A stretch of 45,443 bases of DNA from an uncultured Verrucomicrobiales bacterium (lineage in GTDB: Bacteria; Verrucomicrobiota; Verrucomicrobiia; Verrucomicrobiales; Akkermansiaceae): positions 1 through 45,443 of the forward strand of contig CAKZMG010000337.1 in assembly GCA_937128235.1 (NCBI GenBank), given 5' to 3'. The notes under the pieces are model-generated. The model saw only the letters and a list, made by a program, of their open reading frames with translations. It had not been told where the DNA came from and did no database searches. The position numbers were made by a program, and so were the translations under genes. Numbering within the stretch: the first letter of the stretch is position 1; each line of letters starts with the position of its first letter. This document shows, piece after piece, positions 1 to 9,079 of this stretch.

Positions 1-54
1 CTCATCGACATCACGCACTATCTCGATGACCTCATCAACAAGTGCAGAAAATAA
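1..54 (+). CDS. 3' end of a gene entering from the left (unidentified)
   Basis: The first 54 bases read as an open frame of 17 codons ending in TAA (C-terminus ...DDLINKCRK), followed 18 bases later by the next gene on the same strand. The tail is too short to assign a family. The main support is that the frame runs open from the window edge and that its stop sits at a normal distance from the next start. Confidence 0.45.
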   Translation, partial: LIDITHYLDDLINKCRK

Positions 55-72
55 TCATTTCAAACTAAAATC

Positions 73-426
73 ATGGATTACACAGTATATAAAATCATTC
101 ACTACGTTGGCATCTTCACGCTCATGCTTTCGCTCGGTTCTATTTTTACAAAATACAATAAATGCGCGGTGATCGGGCATGGTGTGGCTTTGTTACTTAT
201 TATTTTAGGTGGGTTTGGGATGCAGGCTAGAATGAAGGCGGCATACGTTGCTCAGTTCGAGACAGGCTTCCCTAACTGGATGATTGTAAAACTGATTATC
301 TGGATCATCTTCGGAGCTGCTATCGTCCTCGCAAAGCGCGACATCTTAAAAGGCTCCACCGCTTGGATCGTGATGATAGCACTAGCATCAGCAGCAGCTT
401 ACCTCGGCTTGATGAAGCCGTTTTAG
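73..426 (+). CDS. small four-helix membrane protein, SirB/CopD-like
   Basis: A 117-residue protein that is almost entirely membrane: hydrophobic segments lie near residues 8-25, 31-50, 69-86 and 96-114, with a short charged loop (about 50-65) between the second and third. The N-terminal pattern KIIHYVGIF puts a His in the first helix, as in SirB-like and CopD-like small membrane proteins, but the match is general and no function can be fixed. It starts with ATG and ends 11 bases before the convergent gene on the minus strand. It may be cotranscribed with the gene whose end lies at the left edge. A heme-associated or quinone-associated role is possible but unproven. Confidence 0.6.
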   Translation: MDYTVYKIIHYVGIFTLMLSLGSIFTKYNKCAVIGHGVALLLIILGGFGMQARMKAAYVAQFETGFPNWMIVKLIIWIIFGAAIVLAKRDILKGSTAWIVMIALASAAAYLGLMKPF

Positions 427-437
427 TTCATGCTAAG

Positions 438-1904
438 TCACTCTGCTGTTAATTCTCTGTTATCCATGTTAGCAGCGACTAAGTCATAGAGACTTATAGG
501 TAGGTCAGTTTTTGAATCAATTTTTACACCTTTGGTTTTATATCCTATATGTAAGGCATATTCCATAGGTGAAGCAACTTCGCTATTGTAAGTTTTGGGG
601 TCAACATAACAAACGCTATTTTGATCCGAGATCAGCTCGAAATATTGGTTTTCAATGTTCATCATTCTTCTATTAATTGATAAATGTATTTCTTCTTGTT
701 TCTTCTCTTCATCTGTTAATTTTTTTGTCTCAGCTGGTTTTACATAGGGTTTATCTATGGAACGTTCTTTTTTCTCATCTTTACCTTTTATAAAATGTTC
801 GCCTTTGCTGTATCTGATCAGTGACTCTGCAAGTAATGGATTAGCTTCTACCCAGAGGTCATCGAAATAGAAAACTGAGCTGAGGTATTCCATTCGACCG
901 TATTGGTCACCTTCTGAATAAACTATATTATGAAACCTGATTTGGCAGAAATGATCAGATGTTTGAACTCGCGGTTTGCCCATGTTGTAGCTCCATACAG
1001 AGTTTTCTCCTTGAGACTGAATCAAATTTTCTAATGTTTGCTGATCATGGGTAAGTTTTTCGTTGTCCCCAGACATAAATGCTGGGTCTTTATATAGCTG
1101 ATTGCCAATGGGAGATCGGTTAGCGTTGAGGTTATTCACTTTATCACCGAGTGATTCTAGTAGTTGCGGAATGGATTGAGTTTGGGTTGTGACTAGATGC
1201 GCCTTTAGTAAAATGACTTCATCTTCCCAGAATGGTCTCATTTCTCCATCCCGTCCTTGTTTTATAGGGTTTTCGATGTTGAGCAGGTATTTACCAAATT
1301 CAGGTAATCTAACTCCCTCAAACTTAAATGAACCAGTTATATCCTCAATGGTGATGCCATCACGAGAGGTGAGGAAGACGCAGTAAGTGGAACCTTGTTC
1401 AGAGCTATTGTGCTCTTTCAATGGAATGACAGACTGTAAGTTAATTTCCTGACCTCTCTCTTCAAAAGCTAGTGGAAATTCCCATGTAGGGTGCAAAACG
1501 TAGTTCACGCGTTCAGGATGTAGTTTCGCAAAATCTTCAGTAAAGAAGCACCACTCGACAGAAATCTCATCATCGTTAGTAATCACTGAGATATAGTCAT
1601 CGTTAAAAATGACTTCACCTTCAACACTAATTAGTTCAGCCCAGGCTTTTAGTTCAGCTGTGTTCCGAGGTGGATTCTTGCCGTAGTCTAGCATGGCTGC
1701 CCAGATGCTATCAAAATCGTATACTCTACCAACTAGTTTTTCTGAGTGTTTTTGACTCACTTCACGAGTGACCCAATGGTTTTGTACCCAGTCTAAAATA
1801 CTGTCAGCCTCAAATTCAACTACACGGTGACCTAGTGGAATTTCGTATTCACTCCTAACGACAAAGTAGAGTTTCTTTTTAGATTTGCTGCGGAAAATTT
1901 TCAT
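438..1904 (-). CDS. hypothetical protein, 488 residues, AT-rich
   Basis: An intact frame of 488 codons with no signal peptide or membrane segment. The protein is acidic and rich in aromatic residues, with a basic start (MKIFRSKSKKK) and a lysine/glutamate-rich stretch around 375-410 that is probably a disordered linker or short coiled coil. A compact C-terminal part of about 75 residues follows. I do not recognise the family. The gene is visibly richer in A+T than the housekeeping genes downstream, stands alone between convergent and divergent neighbours, and carries one copy of the GGTAAGTTTTT word in antisense. Recent acquisition or a fast-evolving lineage-specific gene would both fit. No toxin, nuclease or phage motif was seen. 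Confidence 0.6.
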   Translation of the reverse strand: MKIFRSKSKKKLYFVVRSEYEIPLGHRVVEFEADSILDWVQNHWVTREVSQKHSEKLVGRVYDFDSIWAAMLDYGKNPPRNTAELKAWAELISVEGEVIFNDDYISVITNDDEISVEWCFFTEDFAKLHPERVNYVLHPTWEFPLAFEERGQEINLQSVIPLKEHNSSEQGSTYCVFLTSRDGITIEDITGSFKFEGVRLPEFGKYLLNIENPIKQGRDGEMRPFWEDEVILLKAHLVTTQTQSIPQLLESLGDKVNNLNANRSPIGNQLYKDPAFMSGDNEKLTHDQQTLENLIQSQGENSVWSYNMGKPRVQTSDHFCQIRFHNIVYSEGDQYGRMEYLSSVFYFDDLWVEANPLLAESLIRYSKGEHFIKGKDEKKERSIDKPYVKPAETKKLTDEEKKQEEIHLSINRRMMNIENQYFELISDQNSVCYVDPKTYNSEVASPMEYALHIGYKTKGVKIDSKTDLPISLYDLVAANMDNRELTAE

Positions 1905-2035
1905 ATTCAGAAAATTGGCTAAGATTGGTTATTTGAGAAGAGAATAGCTTCTGAGCTAAGGGTAAGTTTTTGTTGGTTTGAGTGGGATTAATGGCGGGGA
2001 TTGGGAGGTTTTTGGAGTTGGGACGGTTTGAGGAT

Positions 2036-2058
2036 TAAAAGCTGAGATGGTTCTCAGC
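2036..2058 (-). terminator. rho-independent terminator of tag
   Basis: A perfect 7-bp stem, GCTGAGA (2041-2047) and TCTCAGC (2052-2058), closes a TGGT loop. Read on the minus strand it is followed by four T residues. It lies about 20 bases after the tag stop codon, as expected for an intrinsic terminator. Confidence 0.6.
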
Positions 2059-2076
2059 ACTCAATATTGTCTGTGG

Positions 2077-2637
2077 TTAGCAACATTTTTTATAGCAATC
2101 ACAATCTGTGGTGTGGTCGTTGACCATGCCGATGGCTTGCATGTAGGCATAGATGATGGTGGGACCTACGAAGGTGAAGCCGCGTTTTTTTAGGTCCTTG
2201 CTGATGGCTTCTGAGAGTGGGGTGGAGGCGGGGATGTCGTTGTGTTTTTTGAATGTATTGATGATCGGCTGGTGGTCCACCCAGCTCCAGAGGTAGTTGT
2301 CTAGGGTGCCTGTTTCTTCTATGAGCTTGAGGGTGGCGAGGGCGTTTTTTCTGGCTCCGAAGACTTTGAGCCGGTTGCGGATGATGCCTGGATCGAGAAG
2401 GAGTTTTTCTAGCTGTTTGTCAGTCATTTTAGCTACTTTCTGGACATCGAAGTTATGGAAGACTTTTTTGTAGTGGGCGCGTTTTTTGAGAATAGTGATC
2501 CATGAGAGCCCTGCTTGTGCGCCTTCAAGGATGAGCATTTCGAAGAGTTCGCGTTCGTCGTGAAGGGGGACTCCCCATTGATTGTCATGGTAGTCGATGT
2601 AGAGGGGATCGTTGGTGACCCATTGGCAGCGTTTCAT
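2077..2637 (-). CDS. tag: DNA-3-methyladenine glycosylase I
   Basis: Tag excises 3-methyladenine from alkylated DNA to start base excision repair in the cytoplasm. The protein has the family length (186 residues; the E. coli enzyme is 187) and aligns along its whole length: RCxWVxxDPLYIxYHDxxWG at the start, LEGAQAGLSWxTILKKR around 37-53, GIIRxRLK near 83 and KKRGFTFVGPT near 149. The four zinc ligands of the E. coli enzyme are present at the same positions (C4, H17, H175, C179), and the conserved Glu that recognises the base is E38. It starts at ATG. It is transcribed alone, divergently from tig, and ends at an intrinsic terminator. Confidence 0.96.
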   Translation of the reverse strand: MKRCQWVTNDPLYIDYHDNQWGVPLHDERELFEMLILEGAQAGLSWITILKKRAHYKKVFHNFDVQKVAKMTDKQLEKLLLDPGIIRNRLKVFGARKNALATLKLIEETGTLDNYLWSWVDHQPIINTFKKHNDIPASTPLSEAISKDLKKRGFTFVGPTIIYAYMQAIGMVNDHTTDCDCYKKCC

Positions 2638-2845
2638 TTTGTGAGTGTAGTGGAAAATGGCGGGTAAATAAAGTGATAATGTGAGGTGAAAAAGGCTTTG
2701 ACCTTCGTGAGTTTCCTGCCTACGTTCCCGCCCCTGCGTGAGCTAGTTATAGGCGAGTTGCGGATGAGTTATTCATCTGGCTTCATTCCACGTGGCGACA
2801 ATCTAGTTAAATTATAAAATTTTAAGAACATCAAGAGATACTGAT

Positions 2846-4183
2846 ATGAACATCACTGTAGAAAAAAAACCAGAGTGCATGGCTACTGTAAATGTAGAGG
2901 TGCCAGCAGATAAGGTGGCTTCAGAGCGCCAAAACATCGTTAGTGCATACACGAAGCAGGCTAAGATTCCGGGATTCAGACCTGGGAAGGCACCGGTGAA
3001 GGTGATCGAGAAGCGTTTTGACAAGCAGATCAAGGAAGAGCTATATAGTAAGCTGATCAACTTAGGTTGTGAAGATGCGATCAAGCAGGAGGATCTCAAG
3101 GTGATCTCTGTGAATGTGACAGATGAGCCTAAGCTTAGTGATGGTGGAGAACTTTCATTTGCGGCGGACATCATTCTTGCTCCAGAATTTGAAGTGCCTG
3201 AGTATCTCGGAATAGACATCGAGGCTCCTAGCGATGAAGTGACTGACGCAGAGGTGGACAATTCACTGACTGATCTTCAGCAGAGATTCGCAGAGTTCAA
3301 TGACGTGGAGCGCGAGCTTGCGGATGGAGATTTCGCAGTGGTGGATTTCACCGCTACTACGGATGGGAAGCCAGTGGCAGATGCCATCGGTAAGTCAGCT
3401 GGGTTCCTAGAGGGACGCGAGGATCACTGGACTAAGATCGAGGATGACTCATTCATGCCAGGATTCGGAAGCGGACTAAAAGGTCTCAAAAAAGGCGATA
3501 AGAAGGAGCTCACACTGACGATGAATGATGAGTTTCCTCTATCAGACGTGCGCGGTGCAGAGATCGTGTTCGATGTCACAGTGAAGGAAGTGAAAGAGCA
3601 GGTTCTCCCTGAGCTAGACGATGACTTTGCTGGAAAACTTCTTCCTGAAAAGGGAATGGACGAGCTTAAGAACGTAATCCGTGAACAGCTAGGCGAAGAG
3701 AAAAAGAAGAGCGTAGCAGATGCTAAGGTGAATCAGGTTGTAGAGATTCTCAATGAGCGTGTGGACTTCGAAATCCCCGCAGCACTCCTAGAGCAGGAAG
3801 CTCAAGGCAATGCGATCAACATGATCGAGCGTGCTAAGCAGCAGGGAATGACTGAGGAAATGATCGCAGAGCAGGAGAACGAAATTTCTGAGTCAGCTGA
3901 AAAGCAAGCTAAACTCAACCTTAAGACAAACTTCATTCTTCAGGAAATCGCTATTAAAGAAAACATCGAGGTGAATGACCAAGATGTGATCCAGAGAATA
4001 GCAGGAATGGCTCAGCAGGCGAATAAGCCAGTGAAGAAATACATCAAGGAACTTCAGAAAGCAAATGCGATCCAGAATGTCCGTAATTCAGTTCTTATCG
4101 GAAAGACCATTGACTTTGTCGTAGAGAAGGCGAACGTGAAGGAAATCACAACTCCTGAAACTACAGAAAATGATGCAGAATAA
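2846..4183 (+). CDS. tig: trigger factor (ribosome-associated chaperone)
   Basis: Trigger factor binds next to the ribosome exit tunnel and protects nascent chains. At 445 residues the length is normal. Three regions are visible: an N-terminal ribosome-binding domain with the signature GFRPGKAP at 43-50, an FKBP-type peptidyl-prolyl isomerase domain (about 155-245, containing GFLEGR and FxPGFGSGLxGLKKGD), and a long helical C-terminal substrate-binding region. It opens the tig-clpP-clpX block, a widely conserved order. Its last 14 bases overlap the start of clpP, suggesting translational coupling. The 208-base gap to tag should hold divergent promoters, but no box is clear enough to call. Confidence 0.97.
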   Translation: MNITVEKKPECMATVNVEVPADKVASERQNIVSAYTKQAKIPGFRPGKAPVKVIEKRFDKQIKEELYSKLINLGCEDAIKQEDLKVISVNVTDEPKLSDGGELSFAADIILAPEFEVPEYLGIDIEAPSDEVTDAEVDNSLTDLQQRFAEFNDVERELADGDFAVVDFTATTDGKPVADAIGKSAGFLEGREDHWTKIEDDSFMPGFGSGLKGLKKGDKKELTLTMNDEFPLSDVRGAEIVFDVTVKEVKEQVLPELDDDFAGKLLPEKGMDELKNVIREQLGEEKKKSVADAKVNQVVEILNERVDFEIPAALLEQEAQGNAINMIERAKQQGMTEEMIAEQENEISESAEKQAKLNLKTNFILQEIAIKENIEVNDQDVIQRIAGMAQQANKPVKKYIKELQKANAIQNVRNSVLIGKTIDFVVEKANVKEITTPETTENDAE

Positions 4184-4835
4184 CATTACAAATCAATCAG
4201 GGAGCTCTACCGCTCCACAGAACAACTATTACCCGATCCCCACTGTCATCGAGCAGGACGGGAGAGGGGAGCGCGGGTATGATATCTATTCACGCTTGCT
4301 CAAGGACCGCATTATCTTCATCGGTACTGGTATCGATGACAACGTCGCTAACGCAGTGATCGCACAGATGCTTTTCTTGCAGATGCAGGATCCTAAGAAA
4401 GACATTCATATCTATATCAACTCCCCAGGTGGCTCAGTCACTGCTGGACTCGCGATGTATGATACGATGCAATTTCTCACCTGCGATGTGAATACATACT
4501 GCATAGGAATCTGTGCCTCTATGGGTGCGGTTCTGCTGACAGCAGGCACTGAAGGGAAGCGTTTTTGTTTACCGAACTCACACGTAATGATTCACCAGGT
4601 ATCTGGCGGAGCACAGGGAACAGCTTCAGATGTGGAGCGCACTGTGGAATTCATGTATGGGCTAAAAGGTAGGCTCAACAAGATCCTCGCACACCACACT
4701 GGCAAGACAGAAAAGCAGGTAGAAAAAGACGCTGACCGCGACAACTACATGAGTGCTGAAGAAGCAGTCAAATACGGACTCGTGGACAAGGTGCTAGAAA
4801 GCAAGCCTCTTCCTACTGAGGACAAGAAGAAGTAA
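4170..4835 (+). CDS. clpP: ATP-dependent Clp protease, proteolytic subunit
   Basis: ClpP is the tetradecameric serine protease that degrades proteins unfolded and fed in by ClpX or ClpA/C. The 221-residue protein carries the catalytic triad S117 (in ICASMGA), H142 (in VMIHQ) and D191 (in DRDNYMS), along with the family blocks INSPGGSV and [11 protein letters not shown]. The first 25 or so residues are Asn/Ser-rich and probably form the propeptide. Two ATG codons are adjacent (4170 and 4173), and either could be used. The gene overlaps the end of tig by 14 bases and is followed by an intrinsic terminator, so clpX probably also has its own promoter. Confidence 0.97.
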   Translation: MMQNNITNQSGSSTAPQNNYYPIPTVIEQDGRGERGYDIYSRLLKDRIIFIGTGIDDNVANAVIAQMLFLQMQDPKKDIHIYINSPGGSVTAGLAMYDTMQFLTCDVNTYCIGICASMGAVLLTAGTEGKRFCLPNSHVMIHQVSGGAQGTASDVERTVEFMYGLKGRLNKILAHHTGKTEKQVEKDADRDNYMSAEEAVKYGLVDKVLESKPLPTEDKKK

Positions 4836-4865
4836 ATTTTCTTTCTATCTAAATTTTTTTTGTGA

Positions 4866-4898
4866 AATGCCCAAGCCTTAAATGGTTTGGGTATTTTT
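4866..4898 (+). terminator. intrinsic terminator after clpP
   Basis: An imperfect hairpin (CCCAAGCC at 4870-4877 pairing with GGTTTGGG at 4884-4891, one G-T pair, six-base loop) is followed by TATTTTT. It is about 35 bases past the clpP stop, so it would end or reduce transcription of tig-clpP before clpX. Confidence 0.6.
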
Positions 4899-4968
4899 AT
4901 GTAAACTAGGTAATTTCACCATTCCTCGAAAAAAACAAAAATAGGCGATTTCATGTCTCAGATCGACC

Positions 4969-4997
4969 TTGCGAAAATGTTTATGAAATGTAATAAT
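4969..4997 (+). promoter_or_regulatory. candidate sigma-70 type promoter for clpX
   Basis: TTGCGA (4969-4974) and AATAAT (4992-4997) are separated by 17 bases, 76 bases upstream of the chosen clpX start and just after the clpP terminator. The match is 4/6 at -35 and 5/6 at -10. This is a by-eye call with no experimental support. Confidence 0.35.
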
Positions 4998-5072
4998 CAC
5001 TAAACAAAAGCTAAGGTGCGCGCTCATGTGGTGCACTCATCTATATTCTTATCTAATTTAATCACTGTTAAA

Positions 5073-6362
5073 ATGGCAAAAAATTCTAATCTCACCATGT
5101 GCTCGTTCTGCGGGAAGAGTCACTCAGAAGTCAAAAAGCTGATCGCAGGTCCTGGCGTTTACATTTGTAATGAATGCATCGATGTCTGTAGCGGAATCAT
5201 GCACAAGGAACTCGCCAATATTTCTCATGGTGATCCTCTCCCTGAAGAGCTATTTAATGCAGAAGATCTGCTCACTCCGGCGGAAATTACTGCTCTACTT
5301 AATGAATACGTTATAGGTCAGGAGCATGCGAAAAAAACTCTCTCAGTAGCAGTGTACAATCATTACCAAAGGCTACGCCAGTATGAGGATGATGCGGATG
5401 TGAATGGTGAGTACGAAGATGTTGAGATAGAGAAAGCGAATATCCTCATGCTTGGGCCTACAGGCTCAGGGAAAACTCTCCTAGCAAGAACTCTCGCGCG
5501 GGTGCTGAATGTGCCGTTCACTATCGTAGATGCTACCACTCTAACAGAAGCTGGATATGTTGGTGAAGATGTAGAAAATATTATTTTAAAGCTCCTCCAA
5601 GCAGCAGATGGAGACATCGATAAAGCTGAGCGCGGAATTATCTATGTGGACGAGATTGATAAGATAGGGCGCAAGACAGAGAACGTATCGATCACCCGAG
5701 ATGTCTCAGGTGAGGGTGTGCAGCAAGCACTTCTCAAGATACTCGAAGGCACTGTCTGTAACGTCCCGCCACAAGGTGGACGCAAGCACCCGAACCAGGA
5801 ATACATTCAGGTGAATACGGAGAAAATTCTCTTCATCTGTGCAGGTGCATTCGTAGGAATGGATGAGCACGTGAAGAACCGTATGGGTAAACGCACTCTA
5901 GGATTTGTCCAAGATGAAGAGACTGAAAAAGAGGCAGCACTCACCCAGTCAGAACTCCTCACTAAGGTGGAGCCACAAGACTTGCTTCACTTCGGGCTGA
6001 TACCTGAATTTGTGGGCAGACTACCAGTCATTTCCTCACTTAGAAAACTCACAGAAAAAGAGCTAGTGCAAATTCTAACAGAACCCAAGAACGCAATCAT
6101 AAAGCAGTACCAAAAGCTCTTAGGCATGAACGATGTGAAGCTGAAAATAACCAAAGACGGACTAGCCGCACTCGCTGAAGAAGCGGTGAAACGCGGCACT
6201 GGCGCACGTGCTCTGCGCGCTATCTTTGAGAAGCTCATGCTAGACATTATGTATGATGTCCCTAGCCGACCAGACATCGACACAGTCACCATCAACCGCC
6301 AAGTAGTGGAAGGTAAAAAAGCACCCACTCTCACGAAGAGAACCTCAGTTGACGCAGCATGA
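5073..6362 (+). CDS. clpX: ATP-dependent Clp protease ATP-binding subunit ClpX
   Basis: ClpX is the AAA+ unfoldase that recognises substrates and threads them into ClpP. From the ATG at 5073 the protein has 429 residues (E. coli 424). Visible are the N-terminal zinc-binding domain with four Cys (C10, C13, C32, C35), Walker A GPTGSGKT (128-135), the pore loop GYVGED (161-166), Walker B IIYVDEID (189-196), the GGRKHPN loop, and LGF in place of the usual IGF tripeptide that docks on ClpP. The frame stays open upstream to a GTG at 5016, but that would add 19 residues unlike the family, so the ATG was preferred. The stop codon overlaps the proC start (ATGA). Confidence 0.97.
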   Translation: MAKNSNLTMCSFCGKSHSEVKKLIAGPGVYICNECIDVCSGIMHKELANISHGDPLPEELFNAEDLLTPAEITALLNEYVIGQEHAKKTLSVAVYNHYQRLRQYEDDADVNGEYEDVEIEKANILMLGPTGSGKTLLARTLARVLNVPFTIVDATTLTEAGYVGEDVENIILKLLQAADGDIDKAERGIIYVDEIDKIGRKTENVSITRDVSGEGVQQALLKILEGTVCNVPPQGGRKHPNQEYIQVNTEKILFICAGAFVGMDEHVKNRMGKRTLGFVQDEETEKEAALTQSELLTKVEPQDLLHFGLIPEFVGRLPVISSLRKLTEKELVQILTEPKNAIIKQYQKLLGMNDVKLKITKDGLAALAEEAVKRGTGARALRAIFEKLMLDIMYDVPSRPDIDTVTINRQVVEGKKAPTLTKRTSVDAA

Positions 6363-7177
6363 AACTAGGACTTAAACTAGGACTAATAGGCTGTGGAAAG
6401 ATGGGCAGAGCGCTCATCGAAGGCGCGCTTAGAAACAAAGTGGTGTCACCTACTGATGTTTACGTCAGTAGCCGCACTCCTTCAGCCATAGAAACTATCA
6501 CATCCGAGCTGGGGGTGAACGCAGTGGAGAGTAATATAGAAGTGGCTAAACATTCAGACGTGGTTCTTCTCTGCCCTAAGCCAGCAGACATACCGTTAGT
6601 TCTGTTAGAATTAGCCAATGAATCTGAATGCCTCACCAACACCCTACTCATTTCCGCAGCAGCCGGTCTTACCATCGCTCAGCAAGAGAAAATCTTACCT
6701 CTAGGGGTGCGCTTTGTGCGCTGTATGCCAAACACTCCAGCCCTCATCGGTCAAGGAGCAGCAGCCTACACACTAGGAACCTCTGCCACAGATGCAGATG
6801 CAGAACTTACCTGTAAAGTGCTCGGTTCATCAGGCAGCGTTATTGAGGTAAAAGAACAACTCATGAATGCAGTCACTGGCGTCTCAGGCAGTGGTCCTGC
6901 TTATGTTTACACATTTATCGAAGCACTCGCAGATGGCGGAGTCGCGGAAGGATTGCCAAGGGCACAAGCTCTCGAACTCGCAGTAAAAACCGTCCAAGGT
7001 GCAGCCGGAATGGTCGCTGATACAGGGCTTCATCCAGCTATCCTCCGAGACATGGTCACCAGTCCTGGAGGCACTACCATAGAGGCACTCAACACGCTAG
7101 AAAACCAAGGCTTCCGCTCCGCAGTCATTAATGCCGTCCGCACCTCCAGCCAGCGAGCAGAAGAAATGGGAAAATGA
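6359..7177 (+). CDS. proC: pyrroline-5-carboxylate reductase
   Basis: ProC performs the last step of proline synthesis, the NAD(P)H-dependent reduction of pyrroline-5-carboxylate. It has 272 residues, as usual. The Rossmann signature GCGKMGRA lies at 11-18, RCMPNTPA at 121-128, GSGPAYV at 177-183 and the family signature TSPGGTT at 234-240. It is coupled to clpX by a 4-base ATGA overlap. The N-terminus contains a tiny in-frame duplication (KLGLKLGL) from an 11-base direct repeat at 6362-6384. The shorter family N-terminus (about MKLGLIGCG) suggests the repeat added four residues. Function should not be affected. Confidence 0.95.
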   Translation: MKLGLKLGLIGCGKMGRALIEGALRNKVVSPTDVYVSSRTPSAIETITSELGVNAVESNIEVAKHSDVVLLCPKPADIPLVLLELANESECLTNTLLISAAAGLTIAQQEKILPLGVRFVRCMPNTPALIGQGAAAYTLGTSATDADAELTCKVLGSSGSVIEVKEQLMNAVTGVSGSGPAYVYTFIEALADGGVAEGLPRAQALELAVKTVQGAAGMVADTGLHPAILRDMVTSPGGTTIEALNTLENQGFRSAVINAVRTSSQRAEEMGK

Positions 7178-7180
7178 TTT

Positions 7181-7204
7181 CATTTAGCATTTAACATTTA
7201 GCAT
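7181..7204 (+). repeat. short direct repeat between proC and ilvE
   Basis: CATTTAGCAT occurs at 7181-7190 and again at 7195-7204, separated by TTAA. It sits immediately after the proC stop codon. The copy is exact, but its meaning is unknown; replication slippage is the simplest source. Confidence 0.6.
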
Positions 7205-7269
7205 GTGGTCATTTCATGCACGATGAAGCATCACACATACACCCCAAGAAATAAGAACAAATTATTACA

Positions 7270-8169
7270 ATGAGCGAAACAAGCACTACAAGCGACAACC
7301 AGAAAATCTGGTTAGACGGAGAGATCATAGATCAAGCAGAAGCCAAAATATCCGTCTTTGACCATGGACTACTTTATGGCGATGGCATTTTCGAAGGCAT
7401 CCGCATGTACAACGGCAGAGTCTTCAGACTAGAGCAGCACATTAAGAGGCTCTTCTCATCTGCTAAATCCATCTTACTAAAACTTCCTTGGACTGAACAA
7501 GAAGTCATCCAAGCCACAGTAGATACCATCAAAGCAAATCATCTAACAGAAGGATATGTGCGTCTTGTTATCACGCGCGGAGTAGGCGGGCTAGGGCTGA
7601 ATCCTTACCTCTGCCCTAAGCCATCCATGTTCATCATCGCGGCTAACATCCAGCTCTACGCAGATGAAAGCTATGAGAATGGACTAGAGCTCATCACCTG
7701 CGCCACCCGCAGACCCACACCTGCATCACTTAGCCCGCAGGTGAAATCTCTGAATTATCTTAATAACGTCATGGCAAAAATTGAATGCATCCAGGCTGGC
7801 GTCATGGAAGGCATCATGCTCAATGAGCAAGGTTACGTGGCAGAGTGCACCGGAGATAATGTATTCATTGTCAGAGACGGAGTAGTGCACACCCCACCAG
7901 TCTCAGACGGCTCACTCGATGGCATCACCAGAGAAGTCATCTTCGACCTCTGCAAAAGCGAAGGCATAGAAATCCGCGAGACCACCATGACGCGACATGA
8001 CATCTTCATCGCAGACGAAGCCTTCCTCACAGGCACAGCGGCAGAAGTCATCCCGTTCGTGAAATTAGACCAAAGAGAAATAGGCAACGGAACCCCAGGC
8101 AAGATCAGCAAACAGCTCATCACCGCCTTCCGCAAACTAGCGAACAGCGAAGGCACGCCTTGTGTTTAA
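7270..8169 (+). CDS. ilvE: branched-chain amino acid aminotransferase (class IV)
   Basis: A PLP-dependent fold-type IV transaminase that interconverts valine, leucine and isoleucine with their 2-oxo acids. It has 299 residues (E. coli IlvE has 309). The Schiff-base lysine is K159 in QVKSLNYLNN, and the PLP-binding glutamate is E192 in GYVAECTGDN. The start block FDHGLLYGDGIFEGIR (about 30-45) is typical of the family. The YLNNVMAK and LTGTAAEVIP blocks favour IlvE over D-amino acid transaminase or aminodeoxychorismate lyase. It starts at ATG, 92 bases after proC, and could be read from its own promoter. Confidence 0.93.
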   Translation: MSETSTTSDNQKIWLDGEIIDQAEAKISVFDHGLLYGDGIFEGIRMYNGRVFRLEQHIKRLFSSAKSILLKLPWTEQEVIQATVDTIKANHLTEGYVRLVITRGVGGLGLNPYLCPKPSMFIIAANIQLYADESYENGLELITCATRRPTPASLSPQVKSLNYLNNVMAKIECIQAGVMEGIMLNEQGYVAECTGDNVFIVRDGVVHTPPVSDGSLDGITREVIFDLCKSEGIEIRETTMTRHDIFIADEAFLTGTAAEVIPFVKLDQREIGNGTPGKISKQLITAFRKLANSEGTPCV

Positions 8170-8183
8170 AAAGAGTGCTTAGT

Positions 8184-8217
8184 CTTACTTGCCAAGTTCG
8201 TTTTCAGGGTAGAGAAT
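8184..8217 (+). promoter_or_regulatory. menB: candidate promoter of menB
   Basis: TTGCCA (8189-8194) and GAGAAT (8212-8217) are spaced by 17 bases and end about 10 bases before the menB ATG. The block 8184-8208 is 19/25 identical, without gaps, to 10512-10536 in front of the sialate esterase gene. This suggests a shared promoter or regulator element. By-eye call. Confidence 0.35.
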
Positions 8218-8226
8218 ACTATCACT

Positions 8227-9042
8227 ATGTGGACCACTGCAAAAGAATTTGAAGACATCAAGTATGAGACTGCCGATGAAGGGCAGATCGCGAAGATCAC
8301 GATCAACCGCCCAGAGGTAAGGAATGCCTTCCGCCCTCAGACGGTGAAGGAAATGCTAGTCGCATTTGATCTCGCGCATGAAGACCCGAAAGTGGGTGCC
8401 ATCATTCTCACTGGTGAAGGAGAGAAAGCCTTTTGCTCAGGAGGCGATCAGAAAGTGCGCGGGCATGCAGGCTACATCGGAGAAGACGGAGTGCCTCGCC
8501 TCAACATCCTCGATGTCCAACGCAAAATCAGAACCCTACCCAAGCCAATCATCGCTATGGTAGCTGGCTATGCAATCGGTGGTGGTCACGTGCTCCACGT
8601 GGTTTGTGATCTCTCCATCGCGGCAGACAATGCTATCTTCGGTCAAACTGGACCTAAGGTAGGGAGCTTCGATGGTGGGCTCGGCTCAAGTTATCTTTCA
8701 AGAATAGTAGGGCAGAAAAAAGCGCGTGAGATCTGGTATCTCTGCCGCCAATACAATGCTCAAGAAGCGCTCGACATGGGGCTCGTAAACACAGTGGTTC
8801 CTTACGCTGAGCTAGAAAAAGAAACCGTGCAGTGGTGCCGCGAGATGCTCCAGCACTCACCCATGGCGCTCCGCTGCCTCAAAGCTGCGCACAATGCAGA
8901 CTGCGATGGTCAGATGGGTCTCCTAGATATGGCAGGAAACTCCACCCTCCTCTACTACATGAGCGAGGAAGCCAAAGAAGGCAAAAATGCTTTCGTAGAT
9001 AAACGCAAACCAGACTTCAGCAAGTTCCCAAGGGTGCCGTAA
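8227..9042 (+). CDS. menB: 1,4-dihydroxy-2-naphthoyl-CoA synthase
   Basis: MenB is the crotonase-fold enzyme that closes the second ring of the naphthoquinone during menaquinone synthesis, using o-succinylbenzoyl-CoA. It has 271 residues. The features that separate MenB from general enoyl-CoA hydratases are present: SGGDQ at 71-75, GGGHVLH at 118-124, [11 protein letters not shown] at 141-151 and [13 protein letters not shown] near 170-182. No other men genes are in the window, so the pathway must be completed elsewhere. The gene implies that menaquinone is a respiratory quinone of this organism. It starts at ATG. Confidence 0.95.
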   Translation: MWTTAKEFEDIKYETADEGQIAKITINRPEVRNAFRPQTVKEMLVAFDLAHEDPKVGAIILTGEGEKAFCSGGDQKVRGHAGYIGEDGVPRLNILDVQRKIRTLPKPIIAMVAGYAIGGGHVLHVVCDLSIAADNAIFGQTGPKVGSFDGGLGSSYLSRIVGQKKAREIWYLCRQYNAQEALDMGLVNTVVPYAELEKETVQWCREMLQHSPMALRCLKAAHNADCDGQMGLLDMAGNSTLLYYMSEEAKEGKNAFVDKRKPDFSKFPRVP

Positions 9043-9079
9043 AATCGGCAACACAATGCATCTCATCAGCCTACACCTT

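Noticed and set aside
2638-2845. Possible tRNA or structured RNA between tag and tig
   Set aside because: Only a 5-bp GCCTA/TAGGC pairing was found, with no T-loop or cloverleaf, so no RNA gene is supported.
5016-5072. N-terminal extension of clpX from a GTG codon
   Set aside because: The 19 added residues do not resemble ClpX, whereas the ATG at 5073 gives the usual start before the zinc finger.
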